Shown: positions 46,827-56,615 of the stretch, in pieces
Position numbering within the stretch: the stretch's first letter is position 1
Layout: every line of letters starts with the position of its first letter
NCBI GenBank assembly: GCA_024234635.1
Contig: JACKNX010000006.1
Span: forward strand, 124,001-188,000
Direction of reading: 5' to 3'
DNA from: Pseudomonadales bacterium
GTDB taxonomy: Bacteria > Pseudomonadota > Gammaproteobacteria > Pseudomonadales > Azotimanducaceae
DNA: 64,000 nt
Program-made: the position numbers and the translations under genes
The notes under the pieces: model-generated
The model's input: only the letters and a program-made list of their open reading frames with translations
Databases searched by the model: none
Told to the model about the DNA's origin: nothing

Positions 46827-47417
46827 ATGTGTCTTTACCGTATTGTTCTGCCTGTTCTGCTCTTTCTGCACGTCGGGGTTGCCACGGCCGCGATCAACGT
46901 GCCTTCTGGCAGATACGACCTGGAAAAAACCCACGCCTACATCACCTTCAGCTATTCGCACCTGGGCTTTTCGCGACCGCATCTGTCATTCAACAAGTTT
47001 GAAGCCACACTGATTATGGACGCGGACGCGCCCGCGAAGAGTAGCCTGAGAGTCGTCGTCGATCCGAGCAGCATCGACAGTCGGGTTGACGAGTTCAATG
47101 ATCGACTGCGTGGCGAGAACTTTTTCGATACGGCGAATTTCCCGGAGATCGTTTTTGAATCAACGGCCGTTGAAATGACGAGCGATGCCACGGCCATCGT
47201 ATCCGGCAATCTCACGATCAAGGGAGTTACCAGGGCGGTCACGCTGCAGGCAACATTGAACAAGGCCGATATGCATCCCATGGTCAAGATACCGGCCATG
47301 GGTTTTTCGGCTACCGGTAAAGTAATTCGATCCGAGTTTGGTCTGGGCGCCTATGTGCCGATGGTCGGCGATGAGGTCGAAATGTTCCTGGCAGTTGAAT
47401 TTGTGAAGGTGCCCTGA
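46827..47417 (+). CDS. YceI family periplasmic protein
   Basis: The 196-residue protein has a signal peptide ending near ATAA and a lipocalin-like YceI domain: YDLEKTHAYITFSYSHLGF, FDTANFPEIVFEST and GNLTIKGVTRAVTL are family signatures. YceI proteins bind isoprenoid or other long-chain lipids in the periplasm. GGAGAG lies just before the ATG at 46827. Confidence 0.94.
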   Translation: MCLYRIVLPVLLFLHVGVATAAINVPSGRYDLEKTHAYITFSYSHLGFSRPHLSFNKFEATLIMDADAPAKSSLRVVVDPSSIDSRVDEFNDRLRGENFFDTANFPEIVFESTAVEMTSDATAIVSGNLTIKGVTRAVTLQATLNKADMHPMVKIPAMGFSATGKVIRSEFGLGAYVPMVGDEVEMFLAVEFVKVP

Positions 47418-47631
47418 CGCGGCTCTGATCATCGGAGATGCCGCCAACGGGCGAAGGGGCTGAAAGGACCAGGGCCTTTACATGGTCGCGACAAGTTCAT
47501 CCATCGTACTTCGAGTGAATTGAGGCACGATTCCTGCACCAAACGTGCGACAAAGCAGCGCTTTTACGAGCGTATTGGTGTTTCCTTACGTTTCCGTTCA
47601 ACTATGCCTGGCTACAGTAGGGAGTGGGCTG

Positions 47632-48708
47632 ATGAAGATCCTGATTGTCGGTAACCTCGGTTACATTGGACCCAGCGTGGTGAGTCAGCTTCGAGAATCC
47701 TATCCTGACGCGGAACTCCTCGGGTTTGACATCGGCTACTTCGCGCACTGTCTGAGCAATGCAAGTTATCTTCCGGAAACGCGACTCAATGCTCAGCATT
47801 TTGGCGACATCAGGGCCTTCCCGGAGCGCCTTCTCGAAGGCGTGGATGCGTTGTTGAATCTTGCTGCCATTTCCAATGATCCCATGGGAAATGAGTTCGA
47901 GGCCGTGACAATGGCGGTCAATCATGCTGCAGCCGTGAGGCTGGCAGAGGCGGCGAAGAAGGCAGGGGTGCGCAATTACGTCTATGCGTCCAGCTGCTCG
48001 ATCTATGGAGCGGGTGGTGACAGCGCTAAGACGGAAACCGACACAATGAATCCGCTAACCGCCTACGCGCGCTCGAAGGTGGCCGCGGAGAACGATCTGG
48101 CGAAGCTCGCGGATTCGACATTCATCGTTACCTGCCTGCGGTTCGCCACCGCATGCGGGTTCACGAACAGGCTGCGGCTGGATCTTGTTCTCAATGATTT
48201 CGTAGCAGGTGCCGTGGTCAATCGCCGGATCGACATTCTCAGTGACGGTTCGCCCTGGCGGCCGCTCATAAACACAAGGGACATGGCGCGCGCGTTCGAG
48301 TGGGCGGCTGCACGGAAAGCCGACATCGGTGGTGCGTTTCTTGCGGTCAACACCGGATCGAGCGACTGGAACGTGCAGATTCGAGATCTCGCGGAAGCCG
48401 TGGCCCGTGTCATTCCCGGCGTCGATGTAAGCATCAACCGGGACGCCAGCCCGGACAAGCGATCCTATCGTGTCAATTTCGACCTGTTTCGCCGGCTCGC
48501 TCCGGATCATCAGCCTCAGTGGGGTCTCGAGCAGACGATTGGCGAGTTGCATCGTGGATTGACAGCGATGAATTTCGCCGACGCCAATTATCGGGAGTCG
48601 ACCTTCATTCGACTGAAAGTGCTGGCGTCGTTGCGGGCAGGTGGCGAACTGGATTCGCGTTTGGAGTGGCATGTCCCCCGACGCGCACGCTTCGAAATGG
48701 CGAGCTGA
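47632..48708 (+). CDS. NAD-dependent epimerase/dehydratase (extended SDR)
   Basis: From the ATG at 47632 (GGGAG upstream) the 358-residue product has the NAD motif VGNLGYIGPSV, the serine region ASSCSIYGAGG and YxxxK in TAYARSKVAAEN. The PLINTRDMARAFEWA segment is typical of nucleotide-sugar epimerases. It probably modifies a sugar nucleotide for a surface polysaccharide. A longer frame starts upstream but lacks a ribosome site. Confidence 0.9.
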   Translation: MKILIVGNLGYIGPSVVSQLRESYPDAELLGFDIGYFAHCLSNASYLPETRLNAQHFGDIRAFPERLLEGVDALLNLAAISNDPMGNEFEAVTMAVNHAAAVRLAEAAKKAGVRNYVYASSCSIYGAGGDSAKTETDTMNPLTAYARSKVAAENDLAKLADSTFIVTCLRFATACGFTNRLRLDLVLNDFVAGAVVNRRIDILSDGSPWRPLINTRDMARAFEWAAARKADIGGAFLAVNTGSSDWNVQIRDLAEAVARVIPGVDVSINRDASPDKRSYRVNFDLFRRLAPDHQPQWGLEQTIGELHRGLTAMNFADANYRESTFIRLKVLASLRAGGELDSRLEWHVPRRARFEMAS

Positions 48709-49040
48709 GTACGTTCGATCTTGCGCGGACGGGGCGGAGCAAGTCCGGCTTTCCGGTATCTGTAAGCGGATTGTATAAATCGCCCTGTTGACGAGGTGGC
48801 CAGGGGCTATTCGCGTGACTCACGCAAATTTCTTGCGGTAAACTTACTTGCAATCGTGTGTCTGCTCTGAAGTTAGGGCGAAGTGTGAGCGTTGTCCCAC
48901 TTCGTGCCAGTACTACAAAACGGCCACATCTGTTCAGACACTTTTTCTTTATTTTCTCCAGCATTACAGATCGGCAATTGCCCGGCTGACGACCGACCAG
49001 GGTCGGGAATGGTCGCCAAGATTGAGGTCCCAGAGATTTC
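48709..49040. other. Intergenic region before the SGNH exoprotein
   Basis: No gene seen. A 7-bp inverted repeat CGAAGTG...CACTTCG lies around 48880-48906, followed by a T-rich stretch (about 48940-48960). A promoter for the downstream gene is expected here but not assignable. Confidence 0.5.
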
Positions 49041-52000
49041 ATGCGTACCGCGAACTCCGATAGAGCGCTTTTTCGCCGCAGCCAACGGCAGGCGTTCACC
49101 CGTGTCCTGCTGCTGGCTTTCGGCATCCTTGGTCTTTCCGCCGCCTACGCAGATCCATTCCAGCAGGATTCCGGGGCGGATGGTCTGGTGTCGATGGAAG
49201 CGGAGCACTTCGATCTCAATACGCCCCAGGGAAGCCATTCGTGGGTGGAGGCGTTCCCCGGCGGGGTCTCCGGTTCCGTGATGGAAGCCTTGCCGAATAT
49301 CGGAACTAACTTTGCTACGGACTATGCGGCGACAAGTCCCCGGCTGGACTATGCGATCAATTTCAACCGCACCGGTATCCACTATGTATGGGTGCGGGGT
49401 ATCGGTCCGACCGGGAGTGACGACTCGCTGCATGTTGGGCTGGATGGTGCGGAGCTGACGACGGCGGACGCGCTGGCGTATTTCGTGCCTTCCGTGGGCT
49501 GGAGCCAGACGACGATGGGAGGTGGCGGTCCGGCGACGATCAACGTAACGAGTGTCGGTACCCACACGCTGAACGTGTGGATGCGAGAGGACGGCATTGT
49601 CGTGGACAAGATCGTTGTGACGTCGAGCAACACTTACGTTCCGACGGGCAGCGGACCGGCGGAGAGTGCGCGTGGGTTGAAGGTGGCGACGCCGACGGTG
49701 AGTCCGAATGGCGGGACGCATGTGGATTCGGTGCAGGTGACGCTGGCGACGGCCACCTCGGGGGCGACGCTGCACTACACGACGAACGGGACGACGCCGA
49801 CGACGGGATCGCCGGTATACAGTGCGCCGTTTACGCTGACGGCGTCGGCCACGGTGAAGGTGTTGGGGGTGCGCTCGGGCTATACCAACTCGGACGTTGC
49901 CAGCGCGGCGTTCAATGTCTCGTCAGGCAGCGGGACGGGGCCATTCCTGCAGGACGCTGGAGCGGATGGTCTGGTGTCGATGGAAGCGGAGCACTTCGAT
50001 CTCAATACGCCCCAGGGAAGCCATTCGTGGGCGGAGGCGTTCCCCGGCGGGGTCTCCGGTTCCGTGATGGAAGCCTTGCCGAATATCGGAACCAGCAACA
50101 ATATTGGTTATGACACCGCGAGTCCCCGGCTGGACTACGCGATCAGCTTCAACCGCGCGGGCACGCACTACGTGTGGATTCGTGGCATCGGCGCCACTGG
50201 CTCCGATGATTCCCTGCATGCTGGCCTCGATGGCGTGCCGACGGCGACAGCGGATCGCATTACAGGCTTTTCGTCCGCGGTTGCCTGGAGTCGAAGCACG
50301 ATGGATGGTGTCGTGGCCTTCGTCAGCGTGCCGTCGGCGGGCACCCATACGCTGAACGTGTGGATGCGAGAGGACGGCATGGTCGTGGACAAGATCGTGG
50401 TGACGTCGAGCGATACCTACGTTCCCACCGGTAATGGACCAGCGGAGAGCCTGAGGGGCGAGTCGCTGATATTCTCAAGCGATGCTGTGATGTTCTCTGC
50501 GGCCAGCGGATCAACGACAACGCAGAACCAGCAGGTGACGCTGACCACGTCCGATGGTGGCGCGTCGACCTATTCCATCAGCGATGACGCAACATGGCTG
50601 AGTGTCGCGCCGGGTACGGGTAGTACTCCGAGCGGTCCGATTACTTTTACGGTGAACCCGACGGGGCTGGCTCCCGGCGTTTATGTGGCGACCGTTACGG
50701 CAACCGGCTCCGGCAGTTACGGTGCGGGTGAAGCCACGATTACGTTCAACGTGTCGCCAACTTTGCCGTTCACCCGTGATTTCAGCAGTGGCAACACGTC
50801 GGAGTGGACGATTGTCGATCAGTCGGGGGATGTGAGCAGCTGGTCGGTCACTGGTGGAGCGCTGCAGCAACTGAACACCACCACGGCGACGGTGCACAGC
50901 GCGACGGAAATCTATACCAGCGGCAGTTTTGCGGCATTGAGCAATGGTGGCGGCCTGGTGGACATGCGGCTGAGCGTTGATGTGCAGCAGACGGCTACCC
51001 ACCTTGAGCAGATCGGGGCCGATATCGGCGTGTTGTTCCGTTACGTGGATGCCGGTAACTACTACCGCCTCGGCGTGAACAGCAAGCTGGGATTCACGGA
51101 GCTTGTCCGGCGACAGGGTGGCCAGATGTCGACGCTGGCGGTGAATTCTCGGGGTTATACCCTGGGCCAGACCGTGCGGCTGGGCGTGGAGGTCATCGGC
51201 CCGGTGATTCGGGTGTTCGCCGCGGACGCGGGTGTGGGCGATATCTTCGCGACGGAGCCGATATTCAGCGTGGAGGACGATACGTTCGAGGCCGGTTCGA
51301 TTGCGTTGTACGCGCAGTCACAGACGAAATTCGACAACCTGACGATCAGTCAGCCCCCCGCAGGTCGTGCGGTGTCCGTAGGTGGCCCTTTCCCGTTTGA
51401 TGTCCTGACAGGGCTCCAGGTAACCGGTGGTGCCATCGGCTCACGTCTGCAAGGCGGAGAGACGGTAGATGCTTTTGTAGACAGTGTGGCCTGTAGCGCA
51501 GCCAGTCAATCCGGGGCGAGTTTTGCGGCGCCCTGTGGCAGTGTGCCAGCCGGGGAGCATGAACTTGGGGTTGATCTGCGGGCGAGCGGCGGCAGCCTTC
51601 TCGATAGCGGGTCAAGCGTCCCATTCGCGACAGGGGGTGATGTATTCCTGACGCTGGGTGACAGCATCACGAACGGGGTGGGCGACCACTTCCAGAGTGA
51701 CAACGTGTCAACACCGGTGGTCTTCTCGGGCAACCCGGTGGGCAGCCGGCAGATCAGCATTCGCGGCTACCAGGCCGTGGTGCATGACCTGCTGGAGGCG
51801 GCGCCGGGTTGGACGAAGAGCGTCGCATTGCGCAACGCATCAGTGCCGGGTGACAAGATTCTGAACACGTTGACGCGCCTGCCGTCGGTCGTTTCACGGT
51901 TCCCGGAGGCCAATCGCGCCCTGGTGATGATAGGCGTGAACGATGCGCTGGCGGCACTATCCCTGTCTCCGGGACTCGGGTGCTCGGGTGCGGCCTGCGA

Positions 52001-52823
52001 CAACACGTTCAAGGGAGAACTGCTGCTGCTGGTGAGCAATCTCCGGGCGGCGGGCGTGGAGCCGATTCTGGCGCGCATCACCCCGGTCTTCGGAAGTTTC
52101 CAGAGCACGGTGTTTGCGGATCCCGCGACTGCGACGGTGAATGTCAAGGTACGCGACTACAACACCGTGATCGGAGAGGTGACGACGGAAGAGGGGCTGC
52201 TGGCGGGACCGGATTTCTACAATCTGTTTTTTCCGACGGGAGAACCGCGTCTGACCCTGTCCGCGGACAATCTGCATCCTGGCTCGCTGGGTCATGCTCT
52301 GATGGGGTATGGATGGGCCAACGTGATTTCGGGTGGATCGGTGCCGCTGCCGCTGTTCCTGACGCACTTCTGTCTGCAGGTTAGCTCCTCCACCTGTGCA
52401 TATCCGGGCACCCAGTCCGACGCAATCAACTACAAGCAGTTGTATCTGGAAGCCGGTGATCCCTACGCCGTTGACAAGGCAGACACCTTGACGAGTATCC
52501 CGGCGGTGCTTGAAGGCGGTGTCTGGATACGGACCGCGAACGCCCACAGAAACAACACGCGTGCGACGTTCATGACCTTCGATGTCGATCGGAGTGTGGA
52601 TGTGTACGTGGCCTATGACTCCGGGATCACAAACCGCCCGACGTGGTTGTCATCGTGGACGGACACCGGTCAGACAGTGGGAGTCAGCTCGGCCACGGGA
52701 ACGCTGAAACTCTTCAAGAAATCGTTCACCGGTCCCACGACGGTATCGATGGGCGGTGCCAGCGCCACCGGGTTCAGTGGCACGATCAACGAAAACTACC
52801 TGGTCATCGTCAAGGAGCCTTGA
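49041..52823 (+). CDS. Large exported multidomain SGNH/GDSL hydrolase
   Basis: The 1260-residue protein has a signal peptide ending near SAAYADP. Two near-identical carbohydrate-binding-like domains (about residues 45-210 and 305-470) both start DGLVSMEAEHFDLNTPQG. Between them lies a chitobiase-C-terminal-like domain (YTTNGTTPTTGSPVYSAPFT). A BACON-like domain (about 475-575) and a concanavalin-like domain (about 580-770) follow. The SGNH hydrolase has LGDSITNGVG near 873, IGVND near 963 and the D-x-x-H motif DNLHPGS near 1075. A final beta domain ends the protein. It probably deacylates an extracellular polysaccharide. The polysaccharide target is inferred. Confidence 0.9.
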   Translation: MRTANSDRALFRRSQRQAFTRVLLLAFGILGLSAAYADPFQQDSGADGLVSMEAEHFDLNTPQGSHSWVEAFPGGVSGSVMEALPNIGTNFATDYAATSPRLDYAINFNRTGIHYVWVRGIGPTGSDDSLHVGLDGAELTTADALAYFVPSVGWSQTTMGGGGPATINVTSVGTHTLNVWMREDGIVVDKIVVTSSNTYVPTGSGPAESARGLKVATPTVSPNGGTHVDSVQVTLATATSGATLHYTTNGTTPTTGSPVYSAPFTLTASATVKVLGVRSGYTNSDVASAAFNVSSGSGTGPFLQDAGADGLVSMEAEHFDLNTPQGSHSWAEAFPGGVSGSVMEALPNIGTSNNIGYDTASPRLDYAISFNRAGTHYVWIRGIGATGSDDSLHAGLDGVPTATADRITGFSSAVAWSRSTMDGVVAFVSVPSAGTHTLNVWMREDGMVVDKIVVTSSDTYVPTGNGPAESLRGESLIFSSDAVMFSAASGSTTTQNQQVTLTTSDGGASTYSISDDATWLSVAPGTGSTPSGPITFTVNPTGLAPGVYVATVTATGSGSYGAGEATITFNVSPTLPFTRDFSSGNTSEWTIVDQSGDVSSWSVTGGALQQLNTTTATVHSATEIYTSGSFAALSNGGGLVDMRLSVDVQQTATHLEQIGADIGVLFRYVDAGNYYRLGVNSKLGFTELVRRQGGQMSTLAVNSRGYTLGQTVRLGVEVIGPVIRVFAADAGVGDIFATEPIFSVEDDTFEAGSIALYAQSQTKFDNLTISQPPAGRAVSVGGPFPFDVLTGLQVTGGAIGSRLQGGETVDAFVDSVACSAASQSGASFAAPCGSVPAGEHELGVDLRASGGSLLDSGSSVPFATGGDVFLTLGDSITNGVGDHFQSDNVSTPVVFSGNPVGSRQISIRGYQAVVHDLLEAAPGWTKSVALRNASVPGDKILNTLTRLPSVVSRFPEANRALVMIGVNDALAALSLSPGLGCSGAACDNTFKGELLLLVSNLRAAGVEPILARITPVFGSFQSTVFADPATATVNVKVRDYNTVIGEVTTEEGLLAGPDFYNLFFPTGEPRLTLSADNLHPGSLGHALMGYGWANVISGGSVPLPLFLTHFCLQVSSSTCAYPGTQSDAINYKQLYLEAGDPYAVDKADTLTSIPAVLEGGVWIRTANAHRNNTRATFMTFDVDRSVDVYVAYDSGITNRPTWLSSWTDTGQTVGVSSATGTLKLFKKSFTGPTTVSMGGASATGFSGTINENYLVIVKEP

Positions 52824-53278
52824 TGAATCTCTCGAAGAAGCTTGGGATCCTGGTGGTCGGCATCTGCGTGGGGCTTGCATCCGTGGCAGCGTGGTCGGAA
52901 GACATCGAGTCGATCACGGGCATGACCAGGGAGACGATGGCGGAAGAAGCCGCAAGGACGGTGGAAGCCTACTATGCCGCCATCGGTGACGGTGATGTCC
53001 CCACCATTGAAGCCATGCTGGGTGGAGGCTTCAAGGAAAGCGTCATCGGCACGCTCCGCTCGGAAGGCTACGATCAGGAATTGCGAAGACACTATACGGC
53101 GTCAGAGCTTACGGTCACGGATGTCTCCATAGGGAGTCAAGGAGGGGCCGAGGTGAGCGGTAGTCTTCATATGGCAACAGGTGAGTCGACCGATATCAGC
53201 CTTGTCCTCTCGCTCGTCGAAGCTCCTGAAGGCTACGTCTATCGTATCGTTGGCGAGCGCACCACCAGTCGCCTCTGA
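52823..53278 (+). CDS. Small exported NTF2-like protein
   Basis: The 151-residue protein starts in a 1-nt overlap (TGATG) with the stop of the SGNH gene, with AAGGAG upstream. It has a signal peptide (about residues 1-25, ending AAWS). EEAARTVEAYYAAIGDGDVPTIEAML and a beta-rich half resemble NTF2-like proteins. Translational coupling suggests it is a partner or immunity-like companion of the hydrolase. Function unknown. Confidence 0.8.
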   Translation: MNLSKKLGILVVGICVGLASVAAWSEDIESITGMTRETMAEEAARTVEAYYAAIGDGDVPTIEAMLGGGFKESVIGTLRSEGYDQELRRHYTASELTVTDVSIGSQGGAEVSGSLHMATGESTDISLVLSLVEAPEGYVYRIVGERTTSRL

Positions 53279-53663
53279 CGGTCCTGTCCGCTGGATGCTG
53301 GCTGAGTTGCCTGGTGGACTTCGATCGAATGGGCGGCGTTAGCTTTTTGCAGCGTCATGGGTGCATAGATCCACTTGACCTCGCTGCATCCGCGCCGGAA
53401 TGCTTCGTCCGAAAAGTTTCATCTCCTTCCGAGATCGACCGGGGCAACGCAGTACATCCAGGTCAACAAGTGCGCCGACGGTTACCAGCCTCTGTCCGGA
53501 GGTCGCGGGTACTGCTGCCTCGTACCCATGGCACGCCGTTGCAGGTACTCCTCCCAGGGCATTTACTTGCCTCGTCCGCAGATGCCCGAACAGCCAGCGA
53601 TTGCGTCGCCCGGTATTCAGCGCACCGGCTGGTTTAAGGCTGGGAGAATAACGCCGTCGTTGA
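53279..53663. other. Intergenic region without recognisable genes
   Basis: Several short frames overlap here on both strands, but none has a convincing start, ribosome site or recognisable family. The neighbours converge on this gap. I see no clear terminator. Confidence 0.5.
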
Positions 53664-55214
53664 TCACCCCAATGTCGACAGGTGCTCTGCCAGCCGCAAC
53701 GATAGTGCTGCGATCGTCAAGGTAGGTTGGCGCGCACCACCTGTAGTGAAAAGACTACTGCCTGCACAAAACAGATTGTCGAATCCGTGCACGGCCGCAT
53801 TGCGGTCGGTGACCGATGTTGCCGGATCGTTGCCCATTCGGCATGTTCCCATGTGATGGCCGCCAGGCCCGAACTGCTGCCCGGGTCGGATGTCCTTAAC
53901 GCCTTTCGCAGTCAGCAGGTCCTGAACGATGCGCGCGGCGGAATCGTGGGTGGCCCTGTCGAATTCGGATAGCACGAAGCGAATGACCGGAACGGGATCT
54001 CCGAACATGTCTTTCTTCTGTGTGTGAAGGGTAACCCGACTCTCCGGGTTGGGTGCGTGTTCCACTTCTGCGCCCAGAGAAAGCCGATAGCCGAACTGTT
54101 CGCAATCCAGTTTCTGTACCTGTCTGCCGGCGAGCCCCTGCTGCATGGCTTCAGCGATCGGTTCGTTGTGCCCTGATCCGAATTCCAGCTTTATCGCACC
54201 TCGCCGGAAGCGCTCTTTACCGTCATAGAAATGCACGCTCTCCAGAGTGTCAAAGCCGATACGGCCGGGATACAACTGATGTTCCTGCATGCCGCCGAAT
54301 CCAAGGTACCAGTGTTCCATGAGATAGCGCCCTATGCTATCCAGATACCGATCTATGCCGGAAAGCTGAAGGAGCCTTGCTGATTCAATGGCGTGAGCTG
54401 CAACGACGAAGAAGCGCGCTTGAATCTCCCGGCTGCGACCGTCGATATCTGTTACCTGCAGGCTCTTGACGTGTCCGGCACGGTCGACTTCCAGCAACCG
54501 GGCCACGGTTCGTTCGAACAGGTCGCAATGTCCGGTGCGGATGGCCAGATCCGCATGAAAGTCCGCGCTGTACCGCGCACCACTAGGACACGTCCGGCAC
54601 ATGGCGTAAGCCACGCACTGTGATCGTCCCCGGTAGGGGATTGAGTTACGTGCCTCCGAGGTGAAGTTAGCCACCACTCCCTGCCGCTCCAGCACGGGTA
54701 TCCAGAGCTTGCCGATGTAGGAAGGAGGAAAGGCAGGCATGGGCAACGGCGCAGAGCGTGGTGGGTCGTCTGGATTCTGCTCCCCGGAAACCCCGATCTC
54801 ATGTTCGGCCTGAACATAGTAGGGCTCAAGTTCTGTATAAGTGATCGGCCAGTCCGCGGCATAGCCATATCGGGTATAAGTCTCGAAATCGGATTCCCGA
54901 AAACGCTGTGCGAGCCCACCCCAGTGCAACGTGCTGCCACCAACGCCCTTCACCCGCAGTTGATTCAGTGGGTACTCGTATCCCAACGCATCCTTCGAAT
55001 TGTCGACGTAGTCGTCCCGTCCCCGCATTTCCCAGGGCCACAGGGGGGTTCCCGTAATCCAGCTTCGCTGCAGATTGGTCAGTCTGTCCGTCAGGGAAAA
55101 GCGGCTGCCGGCCTCGATGAGGGCAACCTTCGCACCGCCGCGAGCCAGACGTTCAGCCAGGAGGCTGCCCGCGATACCGGCACCAACGATACACACATCG
55201 TAAGACTTCAACAT
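53664..55214 (-). CDS. GMC family FAD-dependent oxidoreductase (gluconate 2-dehydrogenase large-subunit type)
   Basis: The 516-residue protein has the FAD motif CIVGAGIAGSLLAERLARGG, VKGVGGSTLHWGGLAQRF and the C-terminal GPGGHHMGTCRMG...CAGSSLFTTGGARQPTLTI, carrying the His/Asn active site of GMC enzymes. It oxidises an alcohol or sugar and passes electrons to a partner. The small subunit gene overlaps it by 7 nt upstream. No cytochrome c subunit is adjacent. Confidence 0.92.
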   Translation of the reverse strand: MLKSYDVCIVGAGIAGSLLAERLARGGAKVALIEAGSRFSLTDRLTNLQRSWITGTPLWPWEMRGRDDYVDNSKDALGYEYPLNQLRVKGVGGSTLHWGGLAQRFRESDFETYTRYGYAADWPITYTELEPYYVQAEHEIGVSGEQNPDDPPRSAPLPMPAFPPSYIGKLWIPVLERQGVVANFTSEARNSIPYRGRSQCVAYAMCRTCPSGARYSADFHADLAIRTGHCDLFERTVARLLEVDRAGHVKSLQVTDIDGRSREIQARFFVVAAHAIESARLLQLSGIDRYLDSIGRYLMEHWYLGFGGMQEHQLYPGRIGFDTLESVHFYDGKERFRRGAIKLEFGSGHNEPIAEAMQQGLAGRQVQKLDCEQFGYRLSLGAEVEHAPNPESRVTLHTQKKDMFGDPVPVIRFVLSEFDRATHDSAARIVQDLLTAKGVKDIRPGQQFGPGGHHMGTCRMGNDPATSVTDRNAAVHGFDNLFCAGSSLFTTGGARQPTLTIAALSLRLAEHLSTLG

Positions 55215-55816
55215 GAGCGCTCCGAACCGGGGTGCGTGTATTCCCTTGGATCACCCGGTATTCCAGGCCAACTCGAATAGCCTCGTCTGCGCCACTGAAC
55301 CCCGGAATGGATGTATATCCTGCCTAACTGGCGATAGGTCGCGCGGAAAAAAATTCGCTCCTCCATCGCATTGTCGGAAACGAGAGACAGAAGGCCGTTG
55401 CGGCGTCCCATGACATATGACTCCCTTGCCACCACATCGACCGCGATGTCCTCGCGCCTGCCATCCTTGAGCGTATTGAATTGCCCGACGGCTGGATAAT
55501 CACCTTGTGATTGCAGGTAACTTGCCAGCCATGTAAGGCGTGGGCGCCATGCATTGTCGTCCTTCACAAGGTAGTCGAGCCGCCAGATCAGTTCATCTTC
55601 GTCGTTCTGGTTGGGCGAAATGCCAAAGAGCGCCGCAGTGAACCATGCTACGTCACGCAGGACATCGTGTGAAAAGTCGCTGGGATCGGGCGTGCCTTTC
55701 AGAATGTCCGGGTATGTTCGTTGGCGCCGCCACGACAACAGTGTTTTTGTTCCCCCAACCAGCAGGCCGGCACTCAGCAGTGCCAGCATCCCCGTCAACA
55801 CTCTTCTTCGATTCAT
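55208..55816 (-). CDS. Gluconate 2-dehydrogenase subunit 3-like protein with N-terminal signal
   Basis: The ATG at 55816 gives 202 residues beginning MNRRRVLTGMLALLSAGLL, a Tat-like signal with a hydrophobic core. The rest contains WFTAALFGISPNQNDEDELIW and RIYIHSGVQWRRRGY. In known systems this subunit travels with the GMC flavoprotein through the Tat system to the periplasm. The 7-nt overlap with the GMC gene supports a complex. The family match is moderate. Confidence 0.8.
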   Translation of the reverse strand: MNRRRVLTGMLALLSAGLLVGGTKTLLSWRRQRTYPDILKGTPDPSDFSHDVLRDVAWFTAALFGISPNQNDEDELIWRLDYLVKDDNAWRPRLTWLASYLQSQGDYPAVGQFNTLKDGRREDIAVDVVARESYVMGRRNGLLSLVSDNAMEERIFFRATYRQLGRIYIHSGVQWRRRGYSSWPGIPGDPREYTHPGSERSC

Positions 55817-56615
55817 TTTTCTCTGATGCCATTGAAAGGCGATCGCAGACAACGCGTCGCTCCCTGCGCGGATGCTTCGTAGCGTGAGGCGCAATCGACG
55901 ACGCAGACGATTCCCGTCGCTTCGTTTTCACTACACAAGCGTAGTTTTCCGGGCTTTCCGCGGTATCTTCGTAGGCTCATCATGTTTTTGCACACGAATG
56001 ACACGACCAGCGGACGCTCGCTGAGTTCTGCGGTGTTGTGCTGTGCGTTTGACACGTACAATGTCGGCGCGTGCCAGTCATTTGAACGCGTAACAGCATA
56101 GCAGAGCACCCGAACGCCCGCGAAAACGAGCACCATTATCCGCCAACCTGTACGTGGAAGACCTTGAAACGGGTATCTGTTTGCCGTCGCAAGAAGTCCG
56201 GTCCCCTCCCTGTTTGCTTCAAGGCCGCTTTGTCAGGTGTAGTTGCGGCTGTGCGTAGCCGGTCAAGGCATTTCTTCGCCCGGCCGCGCTCTCCGTCGGT
56301 ACCGGAATTGCCTAAGACAGCCGTCAATGGGGCCCTGGTGGTCGAAGCGACGAGCGCAAATCGTAAATTTCTCCACGGGTTAGTGAAAAAATCTCGATTG
56401 ATACTGCCCAACGGCCCCATGCTTGGTGTGAAATTGAGCCGATTGACCGGCGTTCGAGGCGCTGGGTCTTTCCTTGCATCTGGTGTGTGATGGAAGGCAC
56501 GTTTTGGAGCGATCTGGACCGATAAGCTCCTACTCAAAATCTGGCGTCGTCTATTAGCTTGACCATAAGCGTTCTATGCGCGCGGCGTCCACTACAGAAA
56601 TTCAGGGACTAGTTT
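55817..56615. other. 800-nt intergenic region
   Basis: Short frames exist on both strands around 56136-56537, but composition and starts do not support a gene. Both flanking genes point away from it, so it should hold two promoters. I could not assign them. Confidence 0.45.

Noticed and set aside
56136..56537. Possible small genes on either strand in the gap before the surface protein
   Set aside because: They are mutually overlapping, have no ribosome site or recognisable family, and have atypical Arg/Lys-rich composition.
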